Notes: generated by a model from the sequence alone, not told the origin. Counted from the stretch's first letter, positions 1 through 9,666 are shown. The stretch is DNA of 64,000 bases from Piscinibacter sp. (GCA_016706565.1 JADJJI010000003.1:434001-498000); one strand, 5' to 3'. Translations and numbers: made by a program.

Positions 1-2166
1 GCTGTCGGCGGTGATCTTCTCGCTCTCGCCCCAGACGTTGCCGATGTCGAAGTAACCGAACACGCGCAACGTGCGGTCGTTGCCGGCGCCGGGCACCGGC
101 ACGTACAGCTCGCTGTTCAGGTTCAGCCGGCGGTTGCCGCCGATGTAGGCGCCGGTGACGTCCGGCGGGCCCAGCGAACCCTGGTCGAAGGCACGCACCG
201 TGCCCAGGCCGCCGCCGTAGAAATTCTTGAATACCGGGTAGGGCCGGCCGGCCAGGCCCTTGCCGTAACCGATTTCGCCGTTGACCGCGAAGGTGAACTG
301 CCGCGTGATCGGCCAGTAGTGCTGGTACTGCAGGTTGGTGCGCAGGTAGCGCGTGTCGCCGGCGAAGGTCCAGTCGAAGTTCACCCGCTTGTAGCTGCCC
401 GCATTGGGCACCAGCGCGCTGTCGCGCTCGTCGCGCGTCCAGCCCACCGTGATGGGGAACGAGTTGCTGATCGCGCCGAACTGCAGCCGGTACAGGTACA
501 GGTTGTTCGGCATCGCGTTGGTGCCGCGGATCTCGGTTCTTTCGGCGCCGATGCCGAAGAACACCGTGTCGTACTCGCTGAACGGCACGCCGAAACGCAC
601 CGAGATACCCGGCGTGACGAGCTGGTACTGCTCGCCCTGGCTGTTGATCGGTTTGGTGGTGCGGTAGAAGAGATCGAAGGCGCGGGAGATGCCGTCGATC
701 GTGAAGTACGGATCGAGCGTGCTGAGCACCAGCGTGCGGCTGGACTTGCTGGTGTTGACTTCCAGGCCCAGGTAGTTGCCGGAGCCGAACACGTTCTCCT
801 GCTTGATCGAGGCCGTCAGCGAGAGTTTGTCGGCCGAAGAGAAGCCGGCGCCGACCAGCAGGTTGCCGGTGGGCTTTTCCTTGATGTTGATGGTCAGGTC
901 GACCTGATCCTGCGAGCCGGCGACCTCGGCGGTGTCGACGGCGACGTCGCTGAAGTAGCCCAGGCGGTCGACACGGTCGCGCGACAACTTGATCTTCTGC
1001 CCGTCGTACCAGGACGATTCGAACTGGCGGAACTCACGCCGGATCACCTCGTCGCGCGTGCGGCTGTTGCCGGCCACGTTGATGCGCCGAACGTAGACGC
1101 GCCGCGACGGGTCGGCGACCAGGGTCAGCACCACGCGGCCATTGGCACGGTCGATCTCCGGCCGCGCCTCGATGCGCGCGAAGGCGAAACCGAAGGTGCC
1201 GAAGCGCTCGGAGAACTCCTTGGTGGTTTCGGTCACGGCCTCGGCCCGGTAGGGCTCGCCAGGCTTGATCTTCACCAGTGTCTTGAAGTCTTCTTCCTTG
1301 CCGAGGTAGTCGCCTTCGAGCTTGACCGCGGTGACGGTGTAGGGCTGGCCCTCGGTCACGTTGATGGTGACCGTGATGTCCTGCTTGTCCGGCGAGATCG
1401 CCACCTGCGTGGAGTCGACGTTGAACTCGAGGTAGCCGCGGTTCAGGTAGTAGGCGCGCAGCGTCTCGAGGTCGGCGTTGAGCTTGGAGCGCGAGTAGCG
1501 GTCGGCCTTGGTGTACCAGTTCAGCCAGCCGCCGTCGTTCAGGTCGAACAGGCTCTTCAGCGTGCCTTCGGAGAAGACCTTGTTGCCGACGATTCGCAGT
1601 TCGCGGATCTTCGCCGCCGTGCCTTCGGTGATTGTGAAGATCACGTTGACGCGGTTGCGCTCGAGCGGCGTGACGGTGGTCACCACTTCCGCGCCGTAGA
1701 GGCTGCGCGTCAGGTACTGGCGCTTGAGTTCCTGCTCGGCGCGGTCGGCCAGTGCCTTGTCGAATGGCAGGCCCTCGCCGATGCCGAAGTCCTTCAGGGA
1801 CTTGACCAGCGTCTCCTTGTCGAACTCCTTCAGGCCGGCGAAGTCGATGCCGGCGATGACGGCACGCTCCTCGACGATCACGACGACGACCCCTTCGTCG
1901 ATGTCGATGCGAACGTCCTTGAACAAGCCGGTGGCGAACAGCGCGCGCAGTGCGGCGGCGCCCTTGTCGTCGTTGTAGGTGTCGCCGATGCGGAACGGCA
2001 GCGAGGCGAAGACGGTGCCGGCGTCGGTGCGCTGCAGGCCCTCGACGCGGATGTCCTTCAGGACGAAAGGCTCGACCGCCCAGGCCGAGCCGGACTGGAG
2101 CGCAGCAGCAAGGGCGATGCAGAGAAGGGTCGGGCGAATGGCGTGCGCGCGGCGTGGAGAAGGCAT
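1..2166 (-). CDS. bamA: Outer membrane protein assembly factor BamA (partial, C-terminus outside window)
   Basis: BamA is the Omp85 core of the BAM complex and folds beta-barrel proteins into the outer membrane. The reading frame on the minus strand is open from an ATG at 2166 to the left edge, giving 722 residues of a family that usually has 750-800. Residues 1-30 form a signal peptide ending Ala-Trp-Ala. They are followed by POTRA repeats and then the barrel, with aromatic, alternating strands. The L6 loop motif, usually V/I-R-G-F/Y, reads V-R-A-F at residues 657-660. The start lies 11 bases after the rseP stop, so bamA is the last visible gene of the rpsB-to-bamA run. The identity is secure; only the barrel end is missing. 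Confidence 0.96.
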   Translation of the reverse strand, partial: MPSPRRAHAIRPTLLCIALAAALQSGSAWAVEPFVLKDIRVEGLQRTDAGTVFASLPFRIGDTYNDDKGAAALRALFATGLFKDVRIDIDEGVVVVIVEERAVIAGIDFAGLKEFDKETLVKSLKDFGIGEGLPFDKALADRAEQELKRQYLTRSLYGAEVVTTVTPLERNRVNVIFTITEGTAAKIRELRIVGNKVFSEGTLKSLFDLNDGGWLNWYTKADRYSRSKLNADLETLRAYYLNRGYLEFNVDSTQVAISPDKQDITVTINVTEGQPYTVTAVKLEGDYLGKEEDFKTLVKIKPGEPYRAEAVTETTKEFSERFGTFGFAFARIEARPEIDRANGRVVLTLVADPSRRVYVRRINVAGNSRTRDEVIRREFRQFESSWYDGQKIKLSRDRVDRLGYFSDVAVDTAEVAGSQDQVDLTINIKEKPTGNLLVGAGFSSADKLSLTASIKQENVFGSGNYLGLEVNTSKSSRTLVLSTLDPYFTIDGISRAFDLFYRTTKPINSQGEQYQLVTPGISVRFGVPFSEYDTVFFGIGAERTEIRGTNAMPNNLYLYRLQFGAISNSFPITVGWTRDERDSALVPNAGSYKRVNFDWTFAGDTRYLRTNLQYQHYWPITRQFTFAVNGEIGYGKGLAGRPYPVFKNFYGGGLGTVRAFDQGSLGPPDVTGAYIGGNRRLNLNSELYVPVPGAGNDRTLRVFGYFDIGNVWGESEKITADS

Positions 2167-2177
2167 GCGTCGGGGGA

Positions 2178-3545
2178 TCAGTGCAGGCCCAGGAGGCGGG
2201 CCACGTCGTTGTAGAGAGCCAGGGACATCATCATGAGCATGATGGCCACCCCGCCACGCTGCAGCCGGTCCAGCCACAACTCGGAGACCGGCCGCCCCGT
2301 CACACCCTCGAAAAGATAATACATCAGGTGCCCGCCATCGAGCATCGGCAGCGGCAGCAGGTTGAGCACGCCCAGGCTCACGCTGACGACGGCGAGGAAG
2401 CCCAGGTAGTAGGCCAGGCCGAGCTGCACCGACTGGCCGGCATAGTCGGCGATCGTCAGTGGGCCGCTGAGGTTCTTCAGCGAGGCTTCGCCGATCAGCA
2501 TCTTGCCGAGCATCTGCAACGTCAGGGTCGACATCTCCCAGGTCTTGCCTGCAGCACGCGACAGGCCCTCGAGCGCGCCATAACGCACCTGAACCAGCTG
2601 CGGCGCCTGCCCCGGGTAGACCTCGACGCGGCCGACGCTGGCCTTGCCGTCGCTGGCGATGTTGGGCGTCACCGTCAGTTCGAGGCTCTGCCCGGCGCGT
2701 TCGACACGCCAGACCATGGGCTTGGCGACACCGCTGGCGCCGCTGGCCCGGATGAGGTCGCGGATGCGCGAGGAGTCGTCGATCGGCTGGCCGTCGATGC
2801 TCAGCACACGATCGCCGGCACGCAGCCCGGCACGCGCAGCGGGGCCGCCGGCCTTGGCTTCACCGAGTACCGGCTCGCTGAACGCCGGCCCCAGCCCGAT
2901 GCGCTTCATCAGCTGCGCATCCACCTCGCGCGAACCGAGCCCTGCGAGATCGAGCACCACGCGGCGCTGGCCGCGACCTTGGGCGTCGGTCAGCATCAAA
3001 TGCAGAGATTGGCCGGCGAGCACGGCCTGCGTGAGCTGCCAGCGCAGGTCGTTCATCGAGCGCAGGTCGTCCCATTGCGTGCCGTCTTCCGACCAGGCCT
3101 GCGCCCAGTCGCCGCTGCGCAAGCCGGCCCGCTCGGCCACGCTGCCGGCCACGGGCGGGCCCATCACGGCCTTGGGCTCGTCCATGCCGATCCAGTGGGC
3201 GCAGGCGTACAGCAGCACGGCCAGCAACAGGTTGGCCAGCGGCCCGGCGGCCACGATGGCGCTGCGTTGCCACAGCGGCTTGCGGTTGAAGGCACGATCG
3301 AGTTCGCCGGGCGCCACCGGGCCCTCACGTTCGTCGAGCATGCGCACGTAGCCACCCAGCGGCAAGGCCGAGAGCACGAACTCGGTGGACTGCGGGCTGG
3401 CCTGGCGGCGCCAGATGACCCGGCCGAAGCCGACCGAGAAACGCAGCACCTTGACGCCGCAGGCGATCGCGACTCGGTAGTGGCCGTACTCGTGGATCAC
3501 GATGAGCACGGCCAGCGTGAGCACGAACGCAGCAACGGTGATCAT
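2178..3545 (-). CDS. rseP: Site-2 protease RseP (regulator of sigma-E protease)
   Basis: This is an inner-membrane zinc metalloprotease that cuts anti-sigma factor RseA inside the membrane and so frees sigma-E; it also clears signal-peptide remnants. The 455-residue product has the zinc motif H18-E19-Y-G-H22 in the first membrane helix. Central PDZ domains follow, and the second catalytic motif (L-P-x-P-x-L-D-G-G-H) sits near residue 403. Length matches the family. The start ATG overlaps the dxr stop by four bases, which implies translational coupling. Its place directly before bamA fits envelope-stress control of outer-membrane assembly. Confidence 0.96.
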   Translation of the reverse strand: MITVAAFVLTLAVLIVIHEYGHYRVAIACGVKVLRFSVGFGRVIWRRQASPQSTEFVLSALPLGGYVRMLDEREGPVAPGELDRAFNRKPLWQRSAIVAAGPLANLLLAVLLYACAHWIGMDEPKAVMGPPVAGSVAERAGLRSGDWAQAWSEDGTQWDDLRSMNDLRWQLTQAVLAGQSLHLMLTDAQGRGQRRVVLDLAGLGSREVDAQLMKRIGLGPAFSEPVLGEAKAGGPAARAGLRAGDRVLSIDGQPIDDSSRIRDLIRASGASGVAKPMVWRVERAGQSLELTVTPNIASDGKASVGRVEVYPGQAPQLVQVRYGALEGLSRAAGKTWEMSTLTLQMLGKMLIGEASLKNLSGPLTIADYAGQSVQLGLAYYLGFLAVVSVSLGVLNLLPLPMLDGGHLMYYLFEGVTGRPVSELWLDRLQRGGVAIMLMMMSLALYNDVARLLGLH

Positions 3546-4741
3546 CGCGACAGGCCTCTTACGAGTTGCTGCGCCTGCCTTCGGGCGCGGTCATCGAGCT
3601 CGAGCAGCCCCGGCAGCGAGGCGGCCGAGTCGCTCGCCGGCACCACGGCGTCGATCGTGCCGGCATTGACCGTGTGAATCTGGTCGAAGCGGATGGTTCC
3701 CGCCAGGAACGCGGCGACCGCTTCCTCGTTGGCCGCGTTGAGCACCGCCGTGCTGCCCGGCGCGGCACGCAGGGCATCCCAGGCCAACGCGAGGCCGGGA
3801 TAGAGCGCGTGGTCGGGCGGATGGAAGCTCAGTGCCGCCAGGCTGGTGAAATCGAGCTGTGACGCGCCGGACTCGATGCGCTGCGGGAACGACAGCCCGT
3901 AGGCGATAGGCACGCGCATGTCGGGCGTGCCCAGCTGGGCGAGCACCGAATTGTCGCGGCACACGACCATCGAGTGGATGATGCTCTGCGGGTGGATGAC
4001 GACGCGGATCTGCCCGGGCTCCAGCGCGAACAGCCAGCGCGCCTCGATGACTTCGAGCGCCTTGTTCATCATGGTCGCCGAGTCCACCGAGATCTTGCGC
4101 CCCATCACCCAGTTCGGGTGCGCGCAGGCCTGGTCCGGCGTCACATCGCGTAACGTGCTCGGGTCACGGCTGCGGAACGGGCCACCCGACGCTGTGAGAA
4201 CGATGTGGTCGATGCGCGAGGCCCAGGTGCTGCGGTCTTCAGGCAGGCACTGGAAGATCGCCGAGTGTTCGCTGTCGATCGGCAGCAGCGTGGCGCCGCC
4301 CTGCTTCACGGCGTTCATGAACAGCTCGCCGCCGACCACCAGCGCTTCCTTGTTGGCCAGCAGCAGCCGCTTGCCCGCCTTCGCGGCGGCCAGGCAGGCA
4401 GCCAGGCCCGCGGCGCCGACGATCGCCGCCATCACCGCATCGACATCGGGATGCGAGGCGAGTTGTTCCAGCGCTTCGAGCCCCGACAGCACCTCGGTGC
4501 GCAGGCCAGCCTGCGCGAGGCGTTCGCGCAGCACACGGGCACGCGAATCGTCGGGCATGGCCGCGAAGCGCGGCTTCCATTGCAGGCACTGCGCCGCGAG
4601 TTCGTCGACACGGCTGGCGCCGGTCAACGCGAACACCTCGAAACGCCCGGGATGGCGCGCGATCACGTCGAGCGTGTTCGCGCCCACCGAGCCGGTGGAG
4701 CCGAGCACGCAGACGCGAAGCGGAACGTGGGGACTGCTCAT
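3542..4741 (-). CDS. dxr: 1-deoxy-D-xylulose 5-phosphate reductoisomerase
   Basis: Dxr makes 2-C-methyl-D-erythritol 4-phosphate with NADPH, the first committed step of the MEP isoprenoid pathway. The 399-residue product starts M-S-S-P, and the NADPH-binding G-S-T-G-S-V-G lies at residues 14-20. The central metal and substrate region contains L-L-P-I-D-S-E-H-S and the later S-V-D-S-A-T-M-M-N-K-A-L-E. An upstream in-frame start would add 19 non-conserved residues and overlap cdsA, so the ATG at 4741, seven bases after the cdsA stop, is preferred. A second MEP gene, ispG, is also in this window, and the undecaprenyl synthase just upstream uses the product of the pathway. Confidence 0.96.
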   Translation of the reverse strand: MSSPHVPLRVCVLGSTGSVGANTLDVIARHPGRFEVFALTGASRVDELAAQCLQWKPRFAAMPDDSRARVLRERLAQAGLRTEVLSGLEALEQLASHPDVDAVMAAIVGAAGLAACLAAAKAGKRLLLANKEALVVGGELFMNAVKQGGATLLPIDSEHSAIFQCLPEDRSTWASRIDHIVLTASGGPFRSRDPSTLRDVTPDQACAHPNWVMGRKISVDSATMMNKALEVIEARWLFALEPGQIRVVIHPQSIIHSMVVCRDNSVLAQLGTPDMRVPIAYGLSFPQRIESGASQLDFTSLAALSFHPPDHALYPGLALAWDALRAAPGSTAVLNAANEEAVAAFLAGTIRFDQIHTVNAGTIDAVVPASDSAASLPGLLELDDRARRQAQQLVRGLSR

Positions 4742-4748
4742 GAGGAAC

Positions 4749-5582
4749 TCAGGTCGAGGCCAGCGCCATCGCGATCGGGAACACCGGCAGCAAGGCATCG
4801 ACCCGGTCGAGCACGCCGCCGTGGCCGGGCAGCAGGCCGCTGCTGTCCTTGGCGCCTGCGCTGCGCTTGACCAGCGATTCGAACAGGTCGCCGACGACGC
4901 TCATCGCCGCGAGCAGCACCGCGCCGGCCAGCAGGCCGGGCCAGCCGAAGCGGGCATCGACGCGGCTGAACAGGCTGGGAGAGTCCACGGCTTGCGACGC
5001 GTCGATCCATCGCCATACGAAGGCCAGCACGATCACGCCGGCCATGCCGGCCCAGACGCCTTCCCAGCTCTTGCCCGGGCTGATGCTCGGCGCGAGCTTG
5101 CGGCGGCCGAAGGCACGCCCGCCGAAGTAGGCTGCGATGTCGGCCACCCAGACCAGGCAGAAGACCGACAGGATGAAATTGATGCCGATGCTGCGTGCAT
5201 TGGCGATGGCCAGCCAGGCTGCCCACAGCAGCAGCAGCCCCAGCACCCAGCGGAGTACGACGGGAATGTGTGGCCAGCCGGCCGGGCCGCCGCGCAGGGC
5301 GAAGGCCCCGCCGACGACCCACAGGGCCGCCACCGGCCACCAGGCCCAGGCCGGCGCGCGCGCGGCCCAGCCGAACCACAGCGCATCGGCGCAGGCCAGC
5401 GCCAGCAGCACGCCCATCGCGATCGAAGCGCCGCCGGCCTGGTTGAGGCGGCCCCATTCCCAGCCGGCCGCGCCGATCAACACCAGCGTGAGCACGGCGA
5501 AAGGCCAGGGCGAGGCGGCGAACAGCGCGGGCAGCAGCAGCGCCAGCAGCACGATGGCCGTGATGACCCGCTGCTTGAGCAT
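4749..5582 (-). CDS. cdsA: Phosphatidate cytidylyltransferase
   Basis: CdsA condenses CTP with phosphatidic acid to give CDP-diacylglycerol, the precursor of all phospholipids, in the inner membrane. The 277-residue product starts M-L-K-Q-R-V-I-T and has about seven hydrophobic segments. The C-terminal signature region includes S-P-G-K-S-W-E-G and, later, G-D-L-F-E-S-L-V-K-R and K-D-S-S-G-L-L-P-G-H-G-G-V-L-D-R, with its conserved Asp residues. The ATG at 5582 lies two bases after the uppS stop. The frame continues upstream into uppS, but that extension is not homologous. Confidence 0.95.
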   Translation of the reverse strand: MLKQRVITAIVLLALLLPALFAASPWPFAVLTLVLIGAAGWEWGRLNQAGGASIAMGVLLALACADALWFGWAARAPAWAWWPVAALWVVGGAFALRGGPAGWPHIPVVLRWVLGLLLLWAAWLAIANARSIGINFILSVFCLVWVADIAAYFGGRAFGRRKLAPSISPGKSWEGVWAGMAGVIVLAFVWRWIDASQAVDSPSLFSRVDARFGWPGLLAGAVLLAAMSVVGDLFESLVKRSAGAKDSSGLLPGHGGVLDRVDALLPVFPIAMALAST

Positions 5583-5584
5583 GT

Positions 5585-6337
5585 TCAGGTCCCGGTTGCC
5601 TGCACCGGCGCGGCCTTGACCAGGCCGAAGCGGCGATCGCGCGCCGCGAAGGCGCTGATCGCTGCATCGAGATCGGTCTCGCCGAAATCGGGCCACAGGC
5701 AATCGGTGAACACCAGCTCGGAATAGGCGAGCTGCCAGAGCAGGAAGTTGCTGATGCGCAGTTCGCCGCCGGTGCGGATGAGCAGATCGGGGTCGGGCGC
5801 ATCGCCGAAGGCCATGTAGCGGCCGAGCGTGGCCTCGTCGAGCTGCGCCGGATCGATGCCGTCGCGCATGGCCTGCTGGCAGGCCTGAACGACATCCCAG
5901 CGGCCGCCGTAGGCGAAGGCCACCCACAGCGTGATGCGCGTGTTGTCGCGCGTGGCCGACTCGGCGCGGTCGCAGGCCTGGCGCAGCCGGTCGGTCAACT
6001 GCCCGCGGTCGCCGATCATGCGGATGCGCACGCCGTTGGACGCCAGCTTGGCGAGGTACTTCTCGACGGCGACCAGCACCAGCCCCATCAGAAAGGACAC
6101 CTCCTCGGTGGGCCGCTTCCAGTTCTCGGACGAGAACGCGAACACCGTCAGGTGCTCGATGCCGCGGTCGGCGCAGGCCAGCACCGTCTTGACGAGCGTG
6201 TCGACGCCAGCCTTGTGGCCGAACACCCGCGGCAGGAAGCGCCGCTTGGCCCAGCGCCCATTGCCGTCCATCACGATCGCGACATGCCGAGGCACCACGG
6301 GATCCGGGGTCGCGGAGGAGGCGTCGCGCAGGTGCAT
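5585..6337 (-). CDS. uppS: Undecaprenyl diphosphate synthase (cis-prenyltransferase)
   Basis: UppS adds eight isopentenyl units in cis to farnesyl diphosphate, making the C55 lipid carrier for peptidoglycan and O-antigen. The 250-residue protein shows the signature M-D-G-N-G-R-W-A with catalytic Asp24. It also has F-S-S-E-N-W-x-R-P and the C-terminal D-L-L-I-R-T-G-G-E-x-R-I-S-N-F-L-L-W-Q. Length is typical. It sits in the conserved frr-uppS-cdsA-dxr order, which links lipid-carrier, phospholipid and isoprenoid synthesis. Confidence 0.97.
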   Translation of the reverse strand: MHLRDASSATPDPVVPRHVAIVMDGNGRWAKRRFLPRVFGHKAGVDTLVKTVLACADRGIEHLTVFAFSSENWKRPTEEVSFLMGLVLVAVEKYLAKLASNGVRIRMIGDRGQLTDRLRQACDRAESATRDNTRITLWVAFAYGGRWDVVQACQQAMRDGIDPAQLDEATLGRYMAFGDAPDPDLLIRTGGELRISNFLLWQLAYSELVFTDCLWPDFGETDLDAAISAFAARDRRFGLVKAAPVQATGT

Positions 6338-6365
6338 GCGGTGATCGATCGCGGTGGCCGCGGGT

Positions 6366-6926
6366 TCAGACGGCGAGGATCTCGGCTTCCTTGCCGGACA
6401 CCAGGCGGTCGATCTCGGCGATCGTTCCGTCGGTCAGGCGCTGCAGCTGCTCGAGGGCACGGCGCTCGTCGTCCTCGGAGATTTCCTTGTCCTTGAGCAG
6501 CTTCTTCAGGTGTTCATTGGCGTCGCGCCGCAGGTTGCGGGTGGCGATGCGTGCGTCTTCTCCGGCATGGCGCACGACCTTGGTGAGGTCCTTGCGGCGC
6601 TCTTCCGTCAGCGCGGGCATCGGCACGCGCAGCAGGTCGCCCTGCGACGACGGGTTCAGGCCCAGGTCGGATTCTCGGATGGCCTTCTCGATCTTCGCGC
6701 CCATGCCCTTTTCCCAGGGCTGCACGCTGATCGTGCGCGCGTCCAGCAAGGTGACGTTGGCCACCTGGCTGATCGGCACCATCGAGCCGTAGTAGTCGAC
6801 CTGCACCTGGTCGAGGATGCCCGGGTGGGCCCGGCCGGTGCGGATCTTCTGCAGTTCGCCCTTGAAGGCCTCGATGGTCTTGGCCATCTTGGTCTCGGCG
6901 GTCTTCTTGATATCGGCAATGCTCAT
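6366..6926 (-). CDS. frr: Ribosome recycling factor
   Basis: RRF works with EF-G to split the post-termination ribosome. The 186-residue product has the standard length and the family's conserved blocks: K-x-R-T-G-R-A near residue 30, the Y-Y-G-x-x-x-P-I segment, the I-x-V-Q-P-W block near residue 70, and the long charged C-terminal helices. It follows pyrH by 24 bases and continues the translation/lipid operon. Confidence 0.97.
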   Translation of the reverse strand: MSIADIKKTAETKMAKTIEAFKGELQKIRTGRAHPGILDQVQVDYYGSMVPISQVANVTLLDARTISVQPWEKGMGAKIEKAIRESDLGLNPSSQGDLLRVPMPALTEERRKDLTKVVRHAGEDARIATRNLRRDANEHLKKLLKDKEISEDDERRALEQLQRLTDGTIAEIDRLVSGKEAEILAV

Positions 6927-6950
6927 GTCTGGCCTCTTTCGGCTTGCGCG

Positions 6951-7661
6951 TCAGACGTGCACCAGCGTGCCCTCGTCCTCGCCCTGCACCACGCGCTTCA
7001 ACGCGCCGGGCTTGAAGATGGAAAACACCTTGATCGGCAGTTTCTGGTCGCGGCACAGCGCAAAGGCAGTGGCGTCCATCACCTGCAGGTTCTTGGAGAT
7101 CGCCTCGTCGAAGCTGATCTGCGTGTAGCGGGTCGCGTTCGGGTCCTTCTTGGGGTCGGCGCTGTAGACGCCGTCGACCTTGGTCGCCTTCAGCACGATC
7201 TGCGCGCCGATCTCCGCGCCGCGCAGCGCGGCCGCGGTGTCGGTGGTGAAGAAGGGGTTGCCGGTGCCGGCGGCGAACACGACGACCTTGCCTTCCTCGA
7301 GGTACTGCAGCGCCTTGGGGCGCACGTAGGGCTCGACCACCTGCTCGATGGCGATGGCCGACATCACCCGCGCCGTCATGCCCTCCTGGCGCATCGTGTC
7401 GGCCAGCGCCAATGCGTTCATCACGGTGGCGAGCATGCCCATGTAGTCGGCGGTGGCGCGGTCCATGCCCACCGACCCGCCGGCCACGCCGCGGAAGATG
7501 TTGCCGCCGCCGATCACCACCGCCACCTCGCAGCCCAGCTGCGTGACTTCCTGCACCTCGCGCACCATGCGCACGATGGTCGCCCGGTTGATGCCGTAGG
7601 CATCGTCACCCATCAGGGCTTCGCCGGAGAGTTTCAGCAGGATTCGTTTGTAAGCGGGCAT
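6951..7661 (-). CDS. pyrH: Uridylate kinase
   Basis: PyrH phosphorylates UMP to UDP; in bacteria it is a hexameric amino-acid-kinase-fold enzyme controlled by GTP and UTP. The product is 236 residues from ATG 7661. It has the phosphate loop K-L-S-G-E-A-L (residues 10-16), G-G-G-N-I-F-R-G, and the D-x-T-A-F and G-T-x-V-type C-terminal blocks. The frame is open 45 codons further upstream, but 7661 is preferred: an A-G-G-A-G Shine-Dalgarno lies nine bases before it and the extension is unconserved. Confidence 0.96.
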   Translation of the reverse strand: MPAYKRILLKLSGEALMGDDAYGINRATIVRMVREVQEVTQLGCEVAVVIGGGNIFRGVAGGSVGMDRATADYMGMLATVMNALALADTMRQEGMTARVMSAIAIEQVVEPYVRPKALQYLEEGKVVVFAAGTGNPFFTTDTAAALRGAEIGAQIVLKATKVDGVYSADPKKDPNATRYTQISFDEAISKNLQVMDATAFALCRDQKLPIKVFSIFKPGALKRVVQGEDEGTLVHV

Positions 7662-7710
7662 GCGGTGGGCTCCTGGCGCTGTGCTGTTCTTGTGGCTCGC
7701 AAGTCTAATC

Positions 7711-7736
7711 GGCCGGGGGCTCCCTGCTCCCCGGCC
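7711..7736 (-). repeat. GC-rich inverted repeat between tsf and pyrH
   Basis: Eight-base perfect arms (7711-7718 and 7729-7736) flank a ten-base loop, just after the tsf stop in the direction of transcription. No T-run follows, so it is not a classical intrinsic terminator. It may be an mRNA-stabilising or attenuating hairpin that separates tsf from the downstream pyrH-frr genes. Function is inference. Confidence 0.4.
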
Positions 7737-7743
7737 AGCCGCC

Positions 7744-8640
7744 TCAGGCGCCCTTGGCCGCCGCGACCTGCGCCGCCACTTCGGCCGCGAAGTCATCGAC
7801 CTTCTTCTCGATGCCCTCGCCCACCACGTACAGCGTGAAGCCCTTTACCTCGGTCTTGGCGCCCTTGAGCATCTGCTCGACGGTCTGCTTGCCGTCAGCG
7901 GCCTTGACGAAGACCTGGTTCAGCAGGCTGACTTCCTTCAGGAACTTCTGCACCGAACCTTCGACCATCTTGGCGACGATGTCGGCGGGCTTGCCGCTCT
8001 CGGCGGCCTTCTCGGCAGCGATCTTGCGCTCCTTGTCGACCAGCTCGCTGGGCACCTCGGCCTGCGAAAGCGCCGCCGGCTTCATCGCCGCCACGTGCAT
8101 GGCCACGTCCTTGGCTGCCACGCCGTCGCCGGCATACTCGACCATCACGCCGATGCGCGTGCCGTGCAGGTAGTGGGCCAGGCTGCCGCCGCCGGCGTAG
8201 CGCTTGAAGCGGCGGATCGACATGTTCTCGCCGATCTTGCCGATCAGGCCCTTGCGCACGTCTTCCAGCGTCGGGCCGAAGCCGTCCTGTGCATAGGCCA
8301 GCGCCGACAATGCCGCCACGTCGGCCGGGTTGTTCTTGGCGACCAGCTCGGCCGCTGCCTTGACGAAGGCCAGGAAGGATTCGTTCTTCGAGACGAAGTC
8401 GGTCTCGCAGTTGACCTCGACCAGCGCGCCGGTCGTGCCGTCCACCGCAGCGGCGACCACGCCTTCGGCGGTGATGCGGGCAGCGGCCTTGCCGGCCTTG
8501 TTGCCGAGCTTGACGCGCAGGATCTCTTCGGCGCGATCCATGTCGCCGTCGGCCTCGGTCAGGGCCTTCTTGCATTCCATCATCGGCGCGTCGGTCTTGG
8601 CGCGCAGAGCGGCGACCATGCTGGCGGTGATTGCGGGCAT
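7744..8640 (-). CDS. tsf: Translation elongation factor Ts
   Basis: EF-Ts exchanges GDP for GTP on EF-Tu. The 298-residue protein starts with the UBA-like helical domain (V[18 protein letters not shown]). It contains the nucleotide-exchange motif T-D-F-V-S-K-N at residues 80-86. It is slightly longer than the 283-residue E. coli protein. It lies downstream of rpsB in the universal order, separated by an apparent terminator hairpin. Confidence 0.97.
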   Translation of the reverse strand: MPAITASMVAALRAKTDAPMMECKKALTEADGDMDRAEEILRVKLGNKAGKAAARITAEGVVAAAVDGTTGALVEVNCETDFVSKNESFLAFVKAAAELVAKNNPADVAALSALAYAQDGFGPTLEDVRKGLIGKIGENMSIRRFKRYAGGGSLAHYLHGTRIGVMVEYAGDGVAAKDVAMHVAAMKPAALSQAEVPSELVDKERKIAAEKAAESGKPADIVAKMVEGSVQKFLKEVSLLNQVFVKAADGKQTVEQMLKGAKTEVKGFTLYVVGEGIEKKVDDFAAEVAAQVAAAKGA

Positions 8641-8709
8641 ATCAGTTCTCCGTGAATCTTGAAACCGCGCCGGTGTGGCCGCGGCATTCGTATCGCTGGT
8701 CGGACATTG

Positions 8710-8735
8710 AAAAAAGGGGCTGTAGCAGCCCCTTT
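8710..8735 (-). terminator. Rho-independent terminator/attenuator between rpsB and tsf
   Basis: On the minus strand a perfect ten-base-pair stem with a three-base loop (arms 8713-8722 and 8726-8735) runs into six T residues (8715 to 8710). A second small hairpin (8742-8747 with 8752-8757) precedes it. It lies after the rpsB stop and before tsf. A partial terminator at this place is known in E. coli, where it lowers tsf relative to rpsB; the same role here is inference. Confidence 0.75.
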
Positions 8736-8772
8736 CCTTGGCTCGCTGCGAAGCGAGTCGGGGCGAGGCGCG

Positions 8773-9519
8773 TCAGGCCGCGTTCTCGACTTCCACGAAC
8801 TCGTCGCCTTCGGCGCCGGCGGCCTGCACGACCTCGTTGGTCGCGTTGGCCTTGCCTTCGAGCACCGCGTCGGCCACGGCACGGGCGTACAGCGCCACGG
8901 CCTTGGACGAATCGTCGTTGCCCGGGATCACGTAGTCGATGCCTTCGGGCGAGTGGTTCGAGTCGACCACGCCGATGATGGGAATGCCCAGCTTCTTGGC
9001 TTCGGCCACGGCGATCTTGTGGTAACCCACGTCGATGACGAACAGCGCGTCGGGCAGCGCGTTCATGTCCTGGATGCCGCCGATGTCCTTCTCGAGCTTG
9101 GCCAGCTCGCGCTGGAACATCAGCGCTTCCTTCTTGATGCGGATCTCGGCGCCGGATTCGATCTGCGCCTGCATGTCCTTGAGCTTCTTCAGCGACCCCT
9201 TGACGGTCTTGAAGTTGGTCAGCATGCCGCCCAGCCAGCGCTGGTCGACGAAGGGCATGCCGCAGCGGTTCGCTTCGAGGTTGATGACCTCGCGCGCCTG
9301 GCGCTTGGTGCCGATCATCAGGATCGTGCCGCGCTTCGCGCTGAGCTGGCGAATGAACTTCATCGCCTCGTTGAAGAGCGGCTGCGTCTTCTCGAGGTTG
9401 ATGATGTGGATCTTGTTGCGATGGCCGTAGATGTACGGGGCCATCTTGGGGTTCCAGAAGCGCGTCTGGTGTCCGAAGTGGACACCGGCTTCCAGCATTT
9501 CACGCATGCTGACGGTCAT
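8773..9519 (-). CDS. rpsB: 30S ribosomal protein S2
   Basis: S2 binds the 30S subunit near S1 and is needed for S1 recruitment. The 248-residue product begins [19 protein letters not shown]. It has the family blocks [10 protein letters not shown] and V-D[10 protein letters not shown]. ATG 9519 matches the N-terminus of E. coli S2, so the far longer upstream extension is rejected. It is the first gene of the rpsB-to-bamA run and has a leader of about 140 bases. Confidence 0.97.
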   Translation of the reverse strand: MTVSMREMLEAGVHFGHQTRFWNPKMAPYIYGHRNKIHIINLEKTQPLFNEAMKFIRQLSAKRGTILMIGTKRQAREVINLEANRCGMPFVDQRWLGGMLTNFKTVKGSLKKLKDMQAQIESGAEIRIKKEALMFQRELAKLEKDIGGIQDMNALPDALFVIDVGYHKIAVAEAKKLGIPIIGVVDSNHSPEGIDYVIPGNDDSSKAVALYARAVADAVLEGKANATNEVVQAAGAEGDEFVEVENAA

Positions 9520-9666
9520 GAAGACTCCAAAGGTTGGTTCTAGAATCCGGCCTGAATCGCGGCGACACTGCACGACACATCTGCGTCGAGAGCGACACCG
9601 CGACACCTTCAGTGGCCGGCTTCGCGAGTGATTCATCCGGGGAAGAGCCCCCAGACAAACCCGAAG

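Noticed and set aside
319-2214. A 631-codon open frame on the plus strand
   Set aside because: It is the antisense shadow of bamA. In this GC-rich DNA the complement of a real gene often stays open, and its translation has no recognisable domain.
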